A stretch of 64,000 bases of DNA from Henckelia pumila (taxonomy: Eukaryota > Streptophyta > Magnoliopsida > Lamiales > Gesneriaceae): contig NC_133122.1 in the NCBI RefSeq assembly GCF_033568475.1, forward strand, positions 69,463,442-69,527,441. Direction: 5' to 3'. Positions within the stretch are counted from its first letter, which is position 1. Each line of letters begins with the position of its first letter. The notes under the pieces were generated by a model. It worked only from the letters and a program-made list of their open reading frames with translations. It had not been told where the DNA came from and did not search any database. The position numbers and the translations under genes are program-made. Of the stretch, positions 10,791 through 23,023 are shown piece by piece.

Positions 10791-13700
10791 GGTGGTATCA
10801 GAGCGTAAAGTCTTGGACTAAGAAAGAAGTTGAGCGGGGTAGATTGAGTTGCATGCATTTATTGTATTGCATGATTATGCTTTACTTGATTTGAAGAATT
10901 GTATGCAAATATGATTAATGATTGAACACTGCTTGCTTTACTGATAAGATAATTACATGCTTATATGCTGATATGCATGCTTGATTTATTGAATTTATCT
11001 GACTAAGTGAATTCTTTGTAAGCATGTATTATTTGAAAAGCATGAGAATTAGCAAGCATGTGTTATATTCAGAATCATGAGATTATATGTATGTTATACT
11101 GAATTGTATTTTATAATCTCTGCATTATATATTGCTTCTGTTTTAGGGGAAGACATATTTTGCAGACAGAACAAGTACCTCAGGCAGAACAAAGCAGTGT
11201 TGAGGTAAGTTTTTGAGCCGATAGATATGATGATTGCACTGAGGAGGGTGTTAGATGAACAACTCCAGAGCTAGTAATCACCAACTCAGAAAGAATACAT
11301 AATGTGCTATGGTTAGAAAGGGGTTGAGTTAAAGAGCTGGATCAGTTGTTCAAGTGAAGAATATTCAGATGAACATAGAACTAGCCTGATTATATATCAA
11401 CTCCATGCCTTAGCAAGAAGTTGGTGAATTGTAAAGAATAGCTGAAGAACAGAGGTACTGAAATGGTTTGGCAGGTAAGTAAACAGAATTGTTTCTTTTT
11501 GTATGTGATAGAGAAGATAGAAAAGCAGAATTTGCAGAACAGAAGCATAACAACTTGAATGAGTTGATTGAAGTCAGTGACAGAATAAAGAAACCATGAA
11601 CCGGTTGTACGAGGCAGAGTTGAAATTTTATTCATGCCTTTGTAGATGAGAAAACTAGGATCATCACCATCACTACATATTCCATAGCAGTATAGCTATG
11701 AAGCAAGCGATAGTGACCACAACAGCAAAGATCAATTCAGTCTAAGAGCCAGTATTTTAATACATAAGAGACTAGCTGAAGCAGATTAAGAGGAAACTTG
11801 AATATAGAACAATCTCATCGGCAAGAAGCAATTACAGATTATGTAGCTCAAATTGCACCAGATAATAAGACTGTAGGTAATTGAAGTACTTTTTGATTGT
11901 TTTGCATACATTCATAGATCCATGTTTGTTATGCTACACTTTTTATCTGTTGAGCCTGTATAAATTGTAATTACTGAGATTTTGCCTTTGAGTAGATGGA
12001 ACGCATTTATAAGATTAGTCAGAAAAGATAAAATACAGATTTGAGAAAATAAGATTGAATTCGATAATTAAAAGTTTAGGGTACTAAGCTAGCATGCATT
12101 ATAGATATTAATGCAATAACTGAGTATCAATTAATAGTCGATTGTATCCGTGCAATGATCAGCAATAGAAATGACTGTAGATTTATGATATGAGTTTCAG
12201 AAAAAAGATTCCTTTTATTCTGTACTGGTTATATCAAGATTAATGTAGAAGAGTGTCGAAAGAATTCTAGTAGATGTACTAGATCAGTAGAAAACTAACA
12301 TACAAGTGATAGATATGTCAGTTGTTAGAATGTACAGAAATATTCAGATGACATATTTCGACCTTTCTATGAAAGAAGTTCTATATAGAGAGTGGTGTCT
12401 AATACGAAGATTTTATGACAACTCGTATAGAAGAGCACTACTTGAACTAAAGAACTCCAGAAACAGCAGAATATTGATTAGCAAAGAATTATTCTAGTAC
12501 CGAAATGATTATTAATTCTATGACAACAAGTTAAGTCAAAAAGATAATATTCGACTATTTTCAAAAGGAAATTAATAGGTAAACTCATATCAATAGAGAA
12601 TAAGAAAAATTAGTTACAGTTGAGCTTTCTCTTCAATTTTTCTAAAGCTATTACATTATAAAAATCATGATTCTTGAATCTCTTGATATCGATTCTGAGG
12701 TTTTTGTTATTCGACCTCGATCGATCTAGATTGACTCTTATTTCTTTGCTAGAGTATGATTTGATTCATTCTTCTTGAGTTTTATGATGCAAGTAAGTTG
12801 GTATCATTTGGCAGATTTTGTCATTCAGAATATGTAATTTTGGATGATCTTGATTTGAGCAAGTTCCTTTGAGTCGAGATTTGAGAATTTTTGATCATTT
12901 AATGTACATAGTCAGTGTATTTTGAAGTTTTGGCTTGTAACTGATAGCAATTTAGATATAGAGTACCAGCAAGATTTATGGGTTGATTGCATGATTTTCT
13001 AGTAATTGGGACATAGAAAGAAGAATTAGATGACTGCTTGATCAATTGAGTACAGATCTGTATTGTTTGTACTTGAGTTTCTAGATAGATACTCAAACAA
13101 TCAGAATTGTTGCAATCCAAGCTAAGCTAGATTTGTTTGGAAATATAAAAGCAACATTGATATTAGACCAAGCAATGAAAATGTGATTGAGAACACTAGA
13201 GTATAATATGAGACAAGACAGCAGATCAGAATTTCAAAGTGAATAATCGTTTGATTATGCCAGATATTCTAGATAGAGAATATCAGCTTTTGAAAGAGGC
13301 AGATTACAGCAGAATTATATTCATCACGTTGTATGAAAATATATGAATTGCATGTATGAATTACATGGAAATAAGTATTGGTAAAATAAAATGAAAGCAG
13401 ATACGATAGAAATGAAATCTCCAATACTAAATTTTTCGTAGAAGAAACAGAAAAGAAGAAAACAGATGGTTTGTGTAGCAGATTAGTTACTTAAGCGTCG
13501 CAAGAAGATCAACTGTCCGGAAGAATTTTAGTTCAAAACTACTCAAATCGTCAGGATTTTGCGATTTAGATTGTAGTAGATTTCGATAGATTCAAAAATA
13601 TGTTGTATTAGACATGATACAGACATAAAGAGATAATGTTACGAAGTTAGCAAAGTTATCAGATTACAGGAATTTTTGACATCTATTGTCAAGATAGAGA

Positions 13701-14600
13701 CTTTAGATTTGTTTTCTAGAGTGTGGCACTGATTGTCAGATGTTCTAAGTGTTTGGTTGTATGAGATTTCATTATACCATCCTCCGATTAGTGGACTATC
13801 AGATGTGATTATCCAGATTTTCGAGGATATACTCAGAACTATAGTACTAGATTCGGTACTAGTTGATTGGTTATTTGCCACTTGATTACTATAATTCATG
13901 TGACAGCTATCTGATAGATATAGAGACAGTATTTTAATTTTTTAGATGATAATAAAAGCGGAATTGTCTTTATATTGAAACGATATTTCAGAAGTAACAG
14001 CTATCAGACCAGATATGAGTCAAGAAAAGATAGAGAATGTGAAGAGTGATTGGATAGAATAAGAACAGAGCAGCATAGACAGAGTTAGCAGACGAATAAC
14101 AGATAAAGATTTTGAAGTTTGAACAGAATGATCAATAAGAAAATTTGTTTTCAAGCACTATCCAATTCAGAGAGAGATTTCAGAAGTGAATCACTAATTG
14201 ATTCTTGTGTGTATTTAATATAGTTATTGATTACTAATCATCAGATAGACGAAATGTGATCCATACACATAAGCTGAAGAACATCAGCTAGAATATGTTA
14301 TGTGAAATCAAGCAGATGAAGCAGAAGTTGGTAAGAGAAGCTAAGCAAAATAGCTGATGCATATGTTGATCTAGAGGAAGAGTAGCTCAGCTATTAGTGG
14401 ACGCAGTGATTACAGAACAATGAGAATAGATATGATTGCAAAAGCTATCAGAAAGAAAAATAAGAGAATATATCAGAACAGATATCTACAGCTCGCAGAA
14501 TTGAAGTAAGTATTACTTCGGTTAACTATATAGCTTACGAGATTCGGTAATAAGATCGAATCGATTTCGAGGACGAAATAATTTCTTAGAGGGGAGGAAT
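10791..14600 (+). other. Internal region of the decayed gypsy-like element
   Basis: The 3.8 kb hold no frame above 90 codons. It starts with the primer-binding site TGGTATCAGAGC (10793-10804). Near 13288-13402 a broken frame faintly recalls the integrase zinc-finger region. The end (14566-14590) has GATTTCGAGGACGAAATAAT, the phrase that usually precedes the primer tract of Del/Tekay gypsy elements. It is either an extremely degraded gypsy or a non-autonomous derivative. Confidence 0.45.
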
Positions 14601-15380
14601 TCTAAGACCCGAAAATATTAAGTTATTAATTACGGGATTTAAGATTTAAATTCCGAATATGATAAAATATGAATTTGAGAAATGTCAGAATTAGATATTT
14701 AAATTTCGGGTCGAAACTATATAATTTGAGAATTTTTGGATTTTAAGATTTTAATATCCGGAATTTTTAAATTAAAAGATAAAAAATATTTGAATTAAAT
14801 ATTTATGGGATTTGAGATTTAAATTATGAGTTTGATATTAATAAGAATTTAATTTGAGGATGAAATCCGAGCAAGGACCAATTTTCAAATATTGAGAAGT
14901 TCAAGGACTAAAGACCATAAGGTCCAAAATTAGTTAATTTTAATCGAGAATATTTAATTTGAGAATATTTAGAGTTTAGAATTAAATTCTAATATTCTTA
15001 AATTATTTAGAATTAAAATTAAATTAAATCACTTGTCCGGGGACTAAACTGCAATTTTTGTGGAAAGTGGATTACACATGTCCTTTAAATGGTTTTAATC
15101 GTGTATATCACTTCATTATCAGATTACAAATGTGAGAAATCAGATTCATACCTTCCATGGCCGATTCTTGCATTTTTAATTTGCTATAAATTGATCCGTC
15201 CGATAGAATTTCCGATCGATCATATATTTGCGATCATGGCTTCGAGTGCTACGTTTTGACGTAAGTTTTATGAAGATCTACCATGTTAGAATTTTAAGAT
15301 GATGTTAGAATTAAAATTTGATTGTATAAACATGTTTTAGTATATACGACGATAGCATATCTAAGACGGATCGAGAAAAG
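14601..15380 (+). repeat. 3' LTR of the decayed gypsy-like element, truncated
   Basis: It aligns with 7151 onwards (its first bases are TCTAAGACCC against TGTAAGGCCC) and stops matching after GATCGAGAAAAGA at about 15380. A deletion has joined it to the reverse-oriented gypsy array. Confidence 0.75.
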
Positions 15381-15423
15381 AACAGGAGCATAGAGGGCAG
15401 ATAGTCAATGCACAGCCTCATGT
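15381..15423. other. Deletion junction with templated filler DNA
   Basis: These roughly 43 bp belong to neither flank in order. They include TAGTCAATGCACAGCC, which recurs within the RT gene near 16424, and the join reads AAAAGAACAGGAGC, which recurs near 16464. The pattern suggests end-joining with copying from the neighbouring element. Confidence 0.5.
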
Positions 15424-18212
15424 TCTTAAGCAAGTCCATCCAACGTCTCTGCCTCATGTTCAATTCCTACAGAGTGAACAAATACTTGAGACTCTTATGG
15501 TCGGTGAAGATCTCAAATTTCTACACAATACAGATAATGACGCCAGATCTTCAAAGCGAACACAATGGCTGCCAATTCCAAATCATGGACTGGGTAGTTG
15601 TCCTCGTGAAGCTTCAGCTGTCTAGAAGCGTATGCGATCACATGCCCATTATGAGTTAGAACACAACCTAACCCCTGAAGAGAAGCATCAGTGTACATCA
15701 CATACCCTCCAGATCCTGACGGTAATGTCAACACCGGCGCAGAAGTCAACCGCCGTCGAAGCTCACAGAAGTTCTCCTCACACTCGGAGGGCCACTCGAA
15801 ATCCACACCCTTGCGGGTAAGCTGCGTCAAAGGTCGAGCTAGCTGAGAGAAATTCAAAACGAAGCGACGATAATATCCTGCTAGACCCAAAAATCTACGG
15901 ATCTCAGCAACCGTCGTCGGACGCGACCAATTAAGCACCGCTTTAATCTTGCTTGGATCAACAGAAATCCCCTCCCTGGATATGATATGACCAAGAAAGA
16001 CCACTCGATCCATCCAGAACTCACACTTGCTTAGCTTGGCGTACAACTGCTCATCCCGAAGAGTCTGCAGTACCAATCGGAAGTAAGAAACATGCTCTTC
16101 CGTATTACGCAAATACACCAAGATGTCGTCAATGAAGACCACGACAAACTTGTCCAAATACTTCCTGAAGACACGGTTCATCAGATCTATGAATATAGTC
16201 GGCGCATTAGTCAAACCAAAGGGCATCACTAGAAACTCGTAATGCCCATAGCGAGTACGGAATGCAGTCTTGGCTACGTCCTGATCTCGGATTCTCAACT
16301 GATGATACCCCGATCTCAAGTCAATCTTGGAGTAAACTGAAGTGTCATGCAGCTGATCAAACAGGTCATCAATACGAGGCAAGGGATACTTGTTCTTCAC
16401 AGTGACTCGATTCAGCTGCCGATAGTCAATGCACAGCCGCATCGACCCATCCTTCTTCTTTACAAAAAGAACAGGAGCTCCCCAAGGAGATACACTAGGA
16501 CGAATGTACCCTTTGTCCAAAAGATCCTGTAGCTGATTCTTAAACTCACGCATCTCTGACGGAGCCAGACGATATGGTGCTCGAGAAATAGGCGAAGTAC
16601 CCGGCATCAACTCTATGCCAAACTCAACTTTCCTAACAGGAGGAAAACCCGGAATCTCATCGGGAAATACATCTGGAAATTCATCCGCAATAGGAATACT
16701 CTCTATCCCAATACTCTCAGCGGACAAATCAACTGCATAGATAAGGTAGCCTTCCCCGCCAGACTCTAGAGCTCGACAGGCTCTCAAAGCTGATACCAAA
16801 GGCATCGGGGTCGCGCTCCCTCTCCATAGAAAAACCAGCTCTCACTCCCTTTTCGGATAAAAGCGTACTAATCTCTGATAGCAGTCCACTGAAGCTCGAT
16901 AGGTAGTCAAAATATCTATTCCCATAATGCAATCGAAATCATCCATCGCAAGAACCATGAGATTCGCTAACAGAATGTTCCCCTCGAACTCTAAAGGGCA
17001 ACCCATCACTAGACGCTTAGCCAAAGCAGATTGGCCTGTCGGAGTAGAAACAGACATCACTACGTCTAGTGCAATGCATGGTAACTTATGCCTCTTAACA
17101 AAACGTGCAGACATGAAGGAATGAGATGCACCAGTGTCAATAAGTACAAGAGCAGGTATACCATAAAGCAAAAATGTACCTGCGATGATTTTCTCATTCT
17201 CCTCCACTGCCTGATCATGTCTCAGGGCAAACACCTGGCCAGAAGCTCGTGGCCTCAAATAAGAACTCCCAGCAGGCTGTCCCTGCGACCTCTGCTGAAC
17301 GGTGGCCTGAGAACCAGATCCTGAGCCAGAACCACCTCCCCCAGATAGTGGACAATCCCTCCGGATATGACCAGTCTCTCCACAACGGAAACAAGCTCCA
17401 GAAGCTCTATGGCACTTGTCGGATGGATGGTTCTTCCCACAGTGATCACACTTGTCCTTCTTTCCGAAACGGACAACACCAGCAGAGCCAGAGGAAGAAG
17501 TAGTAGATCCAGACTTCTTGAAAGATTGGGCACGGGGACCCAAAGAACTCGCAGGTCTCGACTGAGAGAAAGACCTGTTTCGTCGAATGCTGTCCTCCGC
17601 CTGGTGACAACGGCTCACCAAACCCTCGTAGGACATGTCGTCACCAACCGCCACACGGTCATGGATCTCAGGGTTAAGGCCCTGAAGGAACAGATTATAC
17701 TTCATCTCGGAGCTGTCGGCAATCTCGGGGCAATAGGATAGCAGATCAAAGAACTTCTGCTGATACTCATCAATAGACATTGCTCCCTGTCGCAGACTCA
17801 GTAGCTCGCCCGCCTTCGACTAACGGAGTGCAGGAGGAAAATACAGCTTTTGAAAAGCTGTGCGGAACTCGGCCCAGGTGGCCACTCCTCTCGCCACAAC
17901 AAAAGGTGCAGAAGTAAACCTCCACCACCTGCGCGCACGTCCATCCAGAAGATAACCAAGGGTCTACATCTTCTGCTCCTCGGTGCATTGGAAAGTCAAA
18001 AAAGTCTTCTTCATGCGGTCTAACCAGTTCTCCGCATCCTCCGGAGACTCACCTCCAACCAAGGGCTTAGGCCCCATCTGCAAGAATCGACGTACACTAA
18101 AACGGTCCTCATCTCGATGACGATGGCGGCGTTCCCGACGAGGCTCCCGGTCGGCATCACCCTAACGCCCACCAATACTGCCATGAGAACTCTGGTCGTC
18201 ACGATCTGCCAT
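15424..18212 (-). pseudogene. Gypsy gag-pol, second copy, truncated in RNase H
   Basis: The start is ATG at 18212 (MADRDDQSSHG). In order there are a Gag core, a CCHC knuckle (CFRCGETGHIRRDC), an aspartic protease (VLIDTGASHSF), and an RT with GYHQLRI and [10 protein letters not shown]. Early RNase H ([13 protein letters not shown]) is the last domain. Stops break the Gag part near 18164, 17968 and 17820. A pair of compensating indels lies between protease and RT near 16855 and 16806. Integrase is missing. The protein would have made the element's capsid and replication enzymes. Confidence 0.85.
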
Positions 18213-18272
18213 CTACAAAATTAACCTAACAGTTATCTTATGTAGAATCTAAATTCCAAGAATACTTTGCAT

Positions 18273-18284
18273 GCTCTGATACCA
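18273..18284 (-). other. Primer-binding site (tRNA-iMet) of the second internal region
   Basis: TGGTATCAGAGC on the minus strand starts four bases after the LTR end at 18289. It matches the 3' end of plant initiator tRNA-Met. Confidence 0.75.
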
Positions 18285-19372
18285 TAAATGTAGTGACCCT
18301 TACCTGGATCATATACTAAACAGAACTTAGGCATGCAATTAACTTAATTAAATGGATATCAGAATAAAACTGCGGAAACCATAAACATTATACAATCCCA
18401 AGGCAAGGAATCTGTAAATAACCAAATATAATACAACCAGATCGAACAACTGTATCAATCCAATAACAACAGAAATAAAAACCTAGGCGAAGCTCCAGCT
18501 GACCAACCACTGTCTAGCCCCTCTTGGATCCACCCTCCTCATCCAATCGCAAACCTGCCCCATGGAATAGGGTGTCCAGAAACACAGAGTACGAGACGTG
18601 AGCATAAAACGCTCAGTACGAGAGTAAGAGTATACATGCATGCAAAGTGAACTCCCTATAAACTCGAGGTCAAGGATCAGATAACAGAGACAGACCGGGC
18701 CCTGGTATGTAGCACGCTGTGCCGTCGCTTCAGGAGGTGGCTCCCATACCATAATACCAGTGGATATGCCGGACCCAAATCGATGGAAGTCCAACCACTA
18801 ACAGGATGGGGAAAAACCCTACTAATAGACATCTCGAAGGAGATAGCTCAGTATGCAAATGAATGCAGCATAAACCAATGACATATAAACCATGCAGTCA
18901 CATAATACATGCATACTCAGTCAGGATATCTCGAACAGTACTTTCATACCTCAAATCAGTGCAAGCTCTACCAACTCTAGGTCCACGCCTATAGTCTGCT
19001 CTACACTGTCAAATGATATTACTATCATTATAGTGCTCTAAAAGCCTTAACTAAGCTATTGCATACTCCTAAATATTAATAGGAAGCAAAAGCTATACCT
19101 TCGTCCGTCGTTAGCCCTTTGATGTCGATGCCACCAGAACTTGGGCACAACTCTGCTATGACTTCCGAACGTCTCGACGACTCTCGGGTCAAGCCTAGGA
19201 ATGCTAGAACAACTCGAATACGACTAGAGTGGAGAGAAAATCCGGAATTGGCAATTGAAAGTGAATTATCGGCCTTCTATTTATATAAAACGATCGGAGC
19301 CTCCGATCTTCGATCGGAACTTCCGAACCTCGATCGGAATGTCCGATCCTGCAATCAGAGCTTCCAAAGATC

Positions 19373-21221
19373 TGAAAGAGTGGGTGCCCTGTGAGCCAAC
19401 TTGTGGCTAAGGGCTTTGATGACTCTTTGTATAAACAATCTTTTGTTTAATATAATTTACACTTTTATTAATGGCAATGACTTTATCTTTCTTCATATTG
19501 TTATATTGTGATATACTATTATTGTTTTGATAAAGACCTTGAATATACTATAGTGTATGTAAGATGTGGTAGAACATGGGGATGTCTATCATGAAACACA
19601 TCTTATAGTCTCTGTATATTCTAAACTGTTCCTAGTCGATTGAGCCGTCCGATAATAAGGATAAGGATCGCTCGAGTTTGAGACTAGCATTTGCGATGCG
19701 GAGTACCACGTTTCATTGGTAAGGAACATGGAGATGTTCGAAGCATGCAAATGGATATTCATATGATGAATGATCGAACTACCCTATCCGGACTTTCCAA
19801 GTGGTTATCACTTATCGAGTGGATAAAGTCCGCGGTTTTGGTTGTACACCATTAGTCCTTACTACTTGAGACATCATTGAGACTCTATATGCTAGTACTG
19901 TGCTTTGACTCATTTACCGACTCTATTGGGGTCATCAGGTGTCGGGATTGGGTACAGTTACAACACATATAGGAGTCGATGCTTTGTTGTCAAGGATTCA
20001 CCACATACTTGCGAGTGTGGATATCCTATGCGATCTGAGGAGATATTAGTGTGACGAATCTCTGGCCAGAGTACATGATGTGATTTAAGAAATGGTTTCT
20101 TAGTAGCACATGCGATGTCACTATTTGATCTTCAAGATGCATTGCATAGTTATCGAATCTCGAGCGACTCTCGATATACCAATGGTTGTTGATTCGATCG
20201 GGATATATGGATGAAGGGACCGTACTGTACGCTAACCAAAATCTACTGGTTCTTGTAGGCACTATCAGTGATACCTAGGGAATCATGGGGCGATGTTGCT
20301 AGGCGCTCATACCATGATTCGATGGGCAAGTCGGAAATTGTTGTTCCGAGTCACAAGGAGTTGTGAGCCCACGGCTAGCTGTATCCCTGAACCATTGAGG
20401 GTCACACAGTGTAATGGTTTTTTAATCCCCATTGAGATAGTTAAATTTAAAGAGTTAAATTTAATGAACGAAGAAGTTGGACTTCTTATTTAAGAGTAGA
20501 GGAGTAAGATTTCCTAAAATGACATAGGGATGGCCATTTTTGGAAACCACTGAATTCGGATTCAAAAAAAATTTATCTTGACTTTAAAAGGTGCAGAAAT
20601 GGTTTCTGAGCACATTGGTGAAATCGGTTTATCAATCGGAGTCACGATGAATTTTATATTAATTTCTGAACATGCGGGCTTTGCTTGTCGGGCTTGAACT
20701 TATGACTAATGGGCCCTAAGCTGTTAGTGGCCTACATTATAAATAAGTTATTGCAGTACAGAAATTACACACAACAGGTCACAAGGATTTTTCGAAAACC
20801 CTAGTTAATTTTCAAAAGGTGGCCGTCCCCCCTTCTCCCTCTACTCGAGAAAAATCCAGCCTGTGATTTTGAATTACAGTCTGGTTTAACGGATCAAATT
20901 CGTTAATCTCTTCGTAGAAAACTTCTGATAGATTTTCTAGTGCAATCTATCAGAGGGATTAAATATCCGTTCGTGGACCTGATTGAAGAACAGTCCGTCC
21001 ATCAGTTCCAGGGATATACAACAAGAGCAGAGAAATCTGTTGGTGTCCAAAATCTCGATTCGAGATTAAAGGTAAAAATTTTATAATTGTTATTTAATTT
21101 TTACACACACAATTTAATCGTAAGGTTGATACCCATTATGGAATCGTTCCATACAAAAATTTTAAACTTCCGCAGCACCGGGTATCAATCATAATTGATC
21201 TGATCGCCGCGTTCTCCAACA
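19373..21221 (+). repeat. 5' LTR of the copia element
   Basis: It starts TGAAAGAGTGGGTGCCC and ends GTTCTCCAACA, immediately before the primer site. A TATA-like TTATAAATAAG occurs near 20738, late in the LTR. Confidence 0.9.
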
Positions 21222-21222
21222 G

Positions 21223-21235
21223 TGGTATCAGAGCC
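21223..21235 (+). other. Primer-binding site (tRNA-iMet) of the copia element
   Basis: TGGTATCAGAGCC begins one base after the 5' LTR and matches the 3' end of initiator tRNA-Met. Confidence 0.85.
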
Positions 21236-21350
21236 AGGTTGCTCAGATCAAGCGATTAAATTAATCGATTGTACAAAAAATTTTTAGGCCTCGGTTTTTG
21301 AAACAAAATAAATATTTTAAAAATAAAAATATTTTTTTTTTCGGGCAAAA

Positions 21351-21497
21351 ACCCGGGCAGCGATTGGATCGCTGCCCGGGGCAGGGGCAGCGCACGGCGC
21401 TGCCCTGTGCGGCGCTGGGCGCTGCACAGGGCGGCGCACGGCGCTGCCCAGGGCAGCGGGGCTGCCCGGCCCGGGAATGTCCCGGGCAGCCCGCGGG
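21351..21497 (+). repeat. GC-rich palindromic block in the copia leader
   Basis: This is a sharp G+C island in AT-rich surroundings, made of repeated GGCGCTG and GGGCAGCG units and their complements. Positions 21352-21380 form a perfect hairpin with 13-bp arms and the loop TGG. A second, CCCGGGA-ATG-TCCCGGG, lies near 21470-21487. An RNA packaging or dimer-linkage role is possible but unproven. Confidence 0.6.
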
Positions 21498-22553
21498 AAA
21501 AATTATTTTTTAATTTTTTAAATTAAATTTTAATATGTTAAAATTCTATTTTTGGTCCGATCGAAAATTGTTTTGATTGGTCCACGAGGCGTCGGATCGA
21601 ATTGTTCGAGTCCGAAAATTTTAAAATTGATTTTTGGATAAATTTAAATTTTTGGAAAATTTTAATATTTTATCCTTTAATTTAATTTTGAAATTAATTA
21701 TTTTTGGTACAATTGATGATAAGATATGATCTTATGGATACATTGAGTAAAATATGATTTTATGTATAAAATTGGATTTTATAGATAAAATATGATTTTA
21801 TTTGATAAAAAGATAAAATATGATTTTGTATGTAAAATAAGATTTTATGTATGAAATATGATTTTATCCTTTTAAATTTAAATTGCCATTACATGTTATC
21901 CAATAAATTAATTTTGAATTAAATGTTATTGGATAAGGATGATCGATTGCCATGACCAATTTTGTAGGTGTTTGTTAGGAATTTACATTTGTTTTTATTG
22001 TTGTTGGTTTTATTAATGGGCCTGGTTTATGGCCCAAATATGAATGTCATATGTAATAAAAATGGGCTTGGTTTATGGCCCGTTCCCATCCCTTAAAAAT
22101 GTATCCCCTACTTGTCATTGTTATTTATTGTAAATACATTAGATTTAGTGGGAGATCAAGATTTGAAGATGGAGGTGGGCCCAGCAGACAATAAAGACAG
22201 AAGAAATGTAAATTGGAAGCAAATGTAATAGGATTGCATTGCATACTGCATATTACCTAGGATTGGACTAAGACTCGTGATTGGCAACCACGGGTCGATT
22301 AGAAATGGAATCGATCATCCTATATAATATGTGATATTATAGTTGTATGCATGTTTTAGACATAATTGTGTGAATCCGGCAAGCATACAAAATTTTTAAA
22401 AATGATGAGACAAATTTTTATAATTAAAAATCCCTCATTTTAAATATGATTTAAAATTGATATCAAGATAAATAAAGGAAATTTAAATTTGTTTAAATGT
22501 TCCTACCTTCCATCAACGATCAATGTATGAGATGCTACCCGCGGATACGGTCC

Positions 22554-22834
22554 GGCTCATATTATTGGGGGGGCCCGTTCGTCGGAAAGCTGTACATTGG
22601 ATCGACACATGTTGTAAGTTAGGTGGAACTCCCATGGGATCGGCTCATATTATTGGGGGATCCACATGGTGACCGTCCATCACAACTTAATATTGATGGG
22701 TCATCTTGACATGTCACAATAAACGGCGTCATATTATTGGGCCCTTATTGGACATTAGGTACAAACATGGAGGTTGCTTTGGAAGCAATTGGGCTCTACC
22801 TTTTGAAAATTATGGTTGGCTGATATTATTCGGG
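22554..22834 (+). repeat. Four spaced copies of a GGCTCATATTATTGGG-type motif
   Basis: Variants occur at 22554-22569, 22642-22659, 22725-22743 and 22818-22834, about 80-95 bp apart, in the untranslated leader. They look like a decayed tandem repeat of the leader RNA. Confidence 0.5.
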
Positions 22835-23023
22835 ACCATAAGTTTTTCAATTGGACTCCATGTTCTCACTAAGGAAAACAGTTTCCCGTTTTCACTAGAG
22901 GGTAGTGAAATCGTTAAAATAGTGGGAGTGAGATTCATAAAATAAATTTCGCCTATTTTATGTCTTAGAAAATTGCTTAAACAATCACTGATATTTGTCT
23001 GTTTCTTTTCAGTATTTCATAAG

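Larger units (their letters stand above)
7151..15380 (+). mobile_element. Decayed Ty3/gypsy-like element with both LTRs
   Basis: The 5' LTR (7151-10790, split by a solo LTR) is followed by a tRNA-iMet primer site at 10793. A purine tract TTAGAGGGGAGGAAT precedes the 3' LTR at 14601. The LTRs share about 780 bp and differ at roughly 35 sites by eye, so this element is clearly older than the copia at 19373. The 3' LTR is cut at about 15380. The left flank is TTAGG; its partner is lost. Confidence 0.7.

Noticed and set aside
17367..17741. Plus-strand frame opposite the gypsy Gag region (repeated at 32768-33142)
   Set aside because: It mirrors the conserved Gag/zinc-knuckle coding strand; its conservation is explained by the minus-strand gene.
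21298..21513. Open frame through the GC-rich copia leader
   Set aside because: The frame is a by-product of G+C repeats in an untranslated leader; no copia lineage has a protein there.
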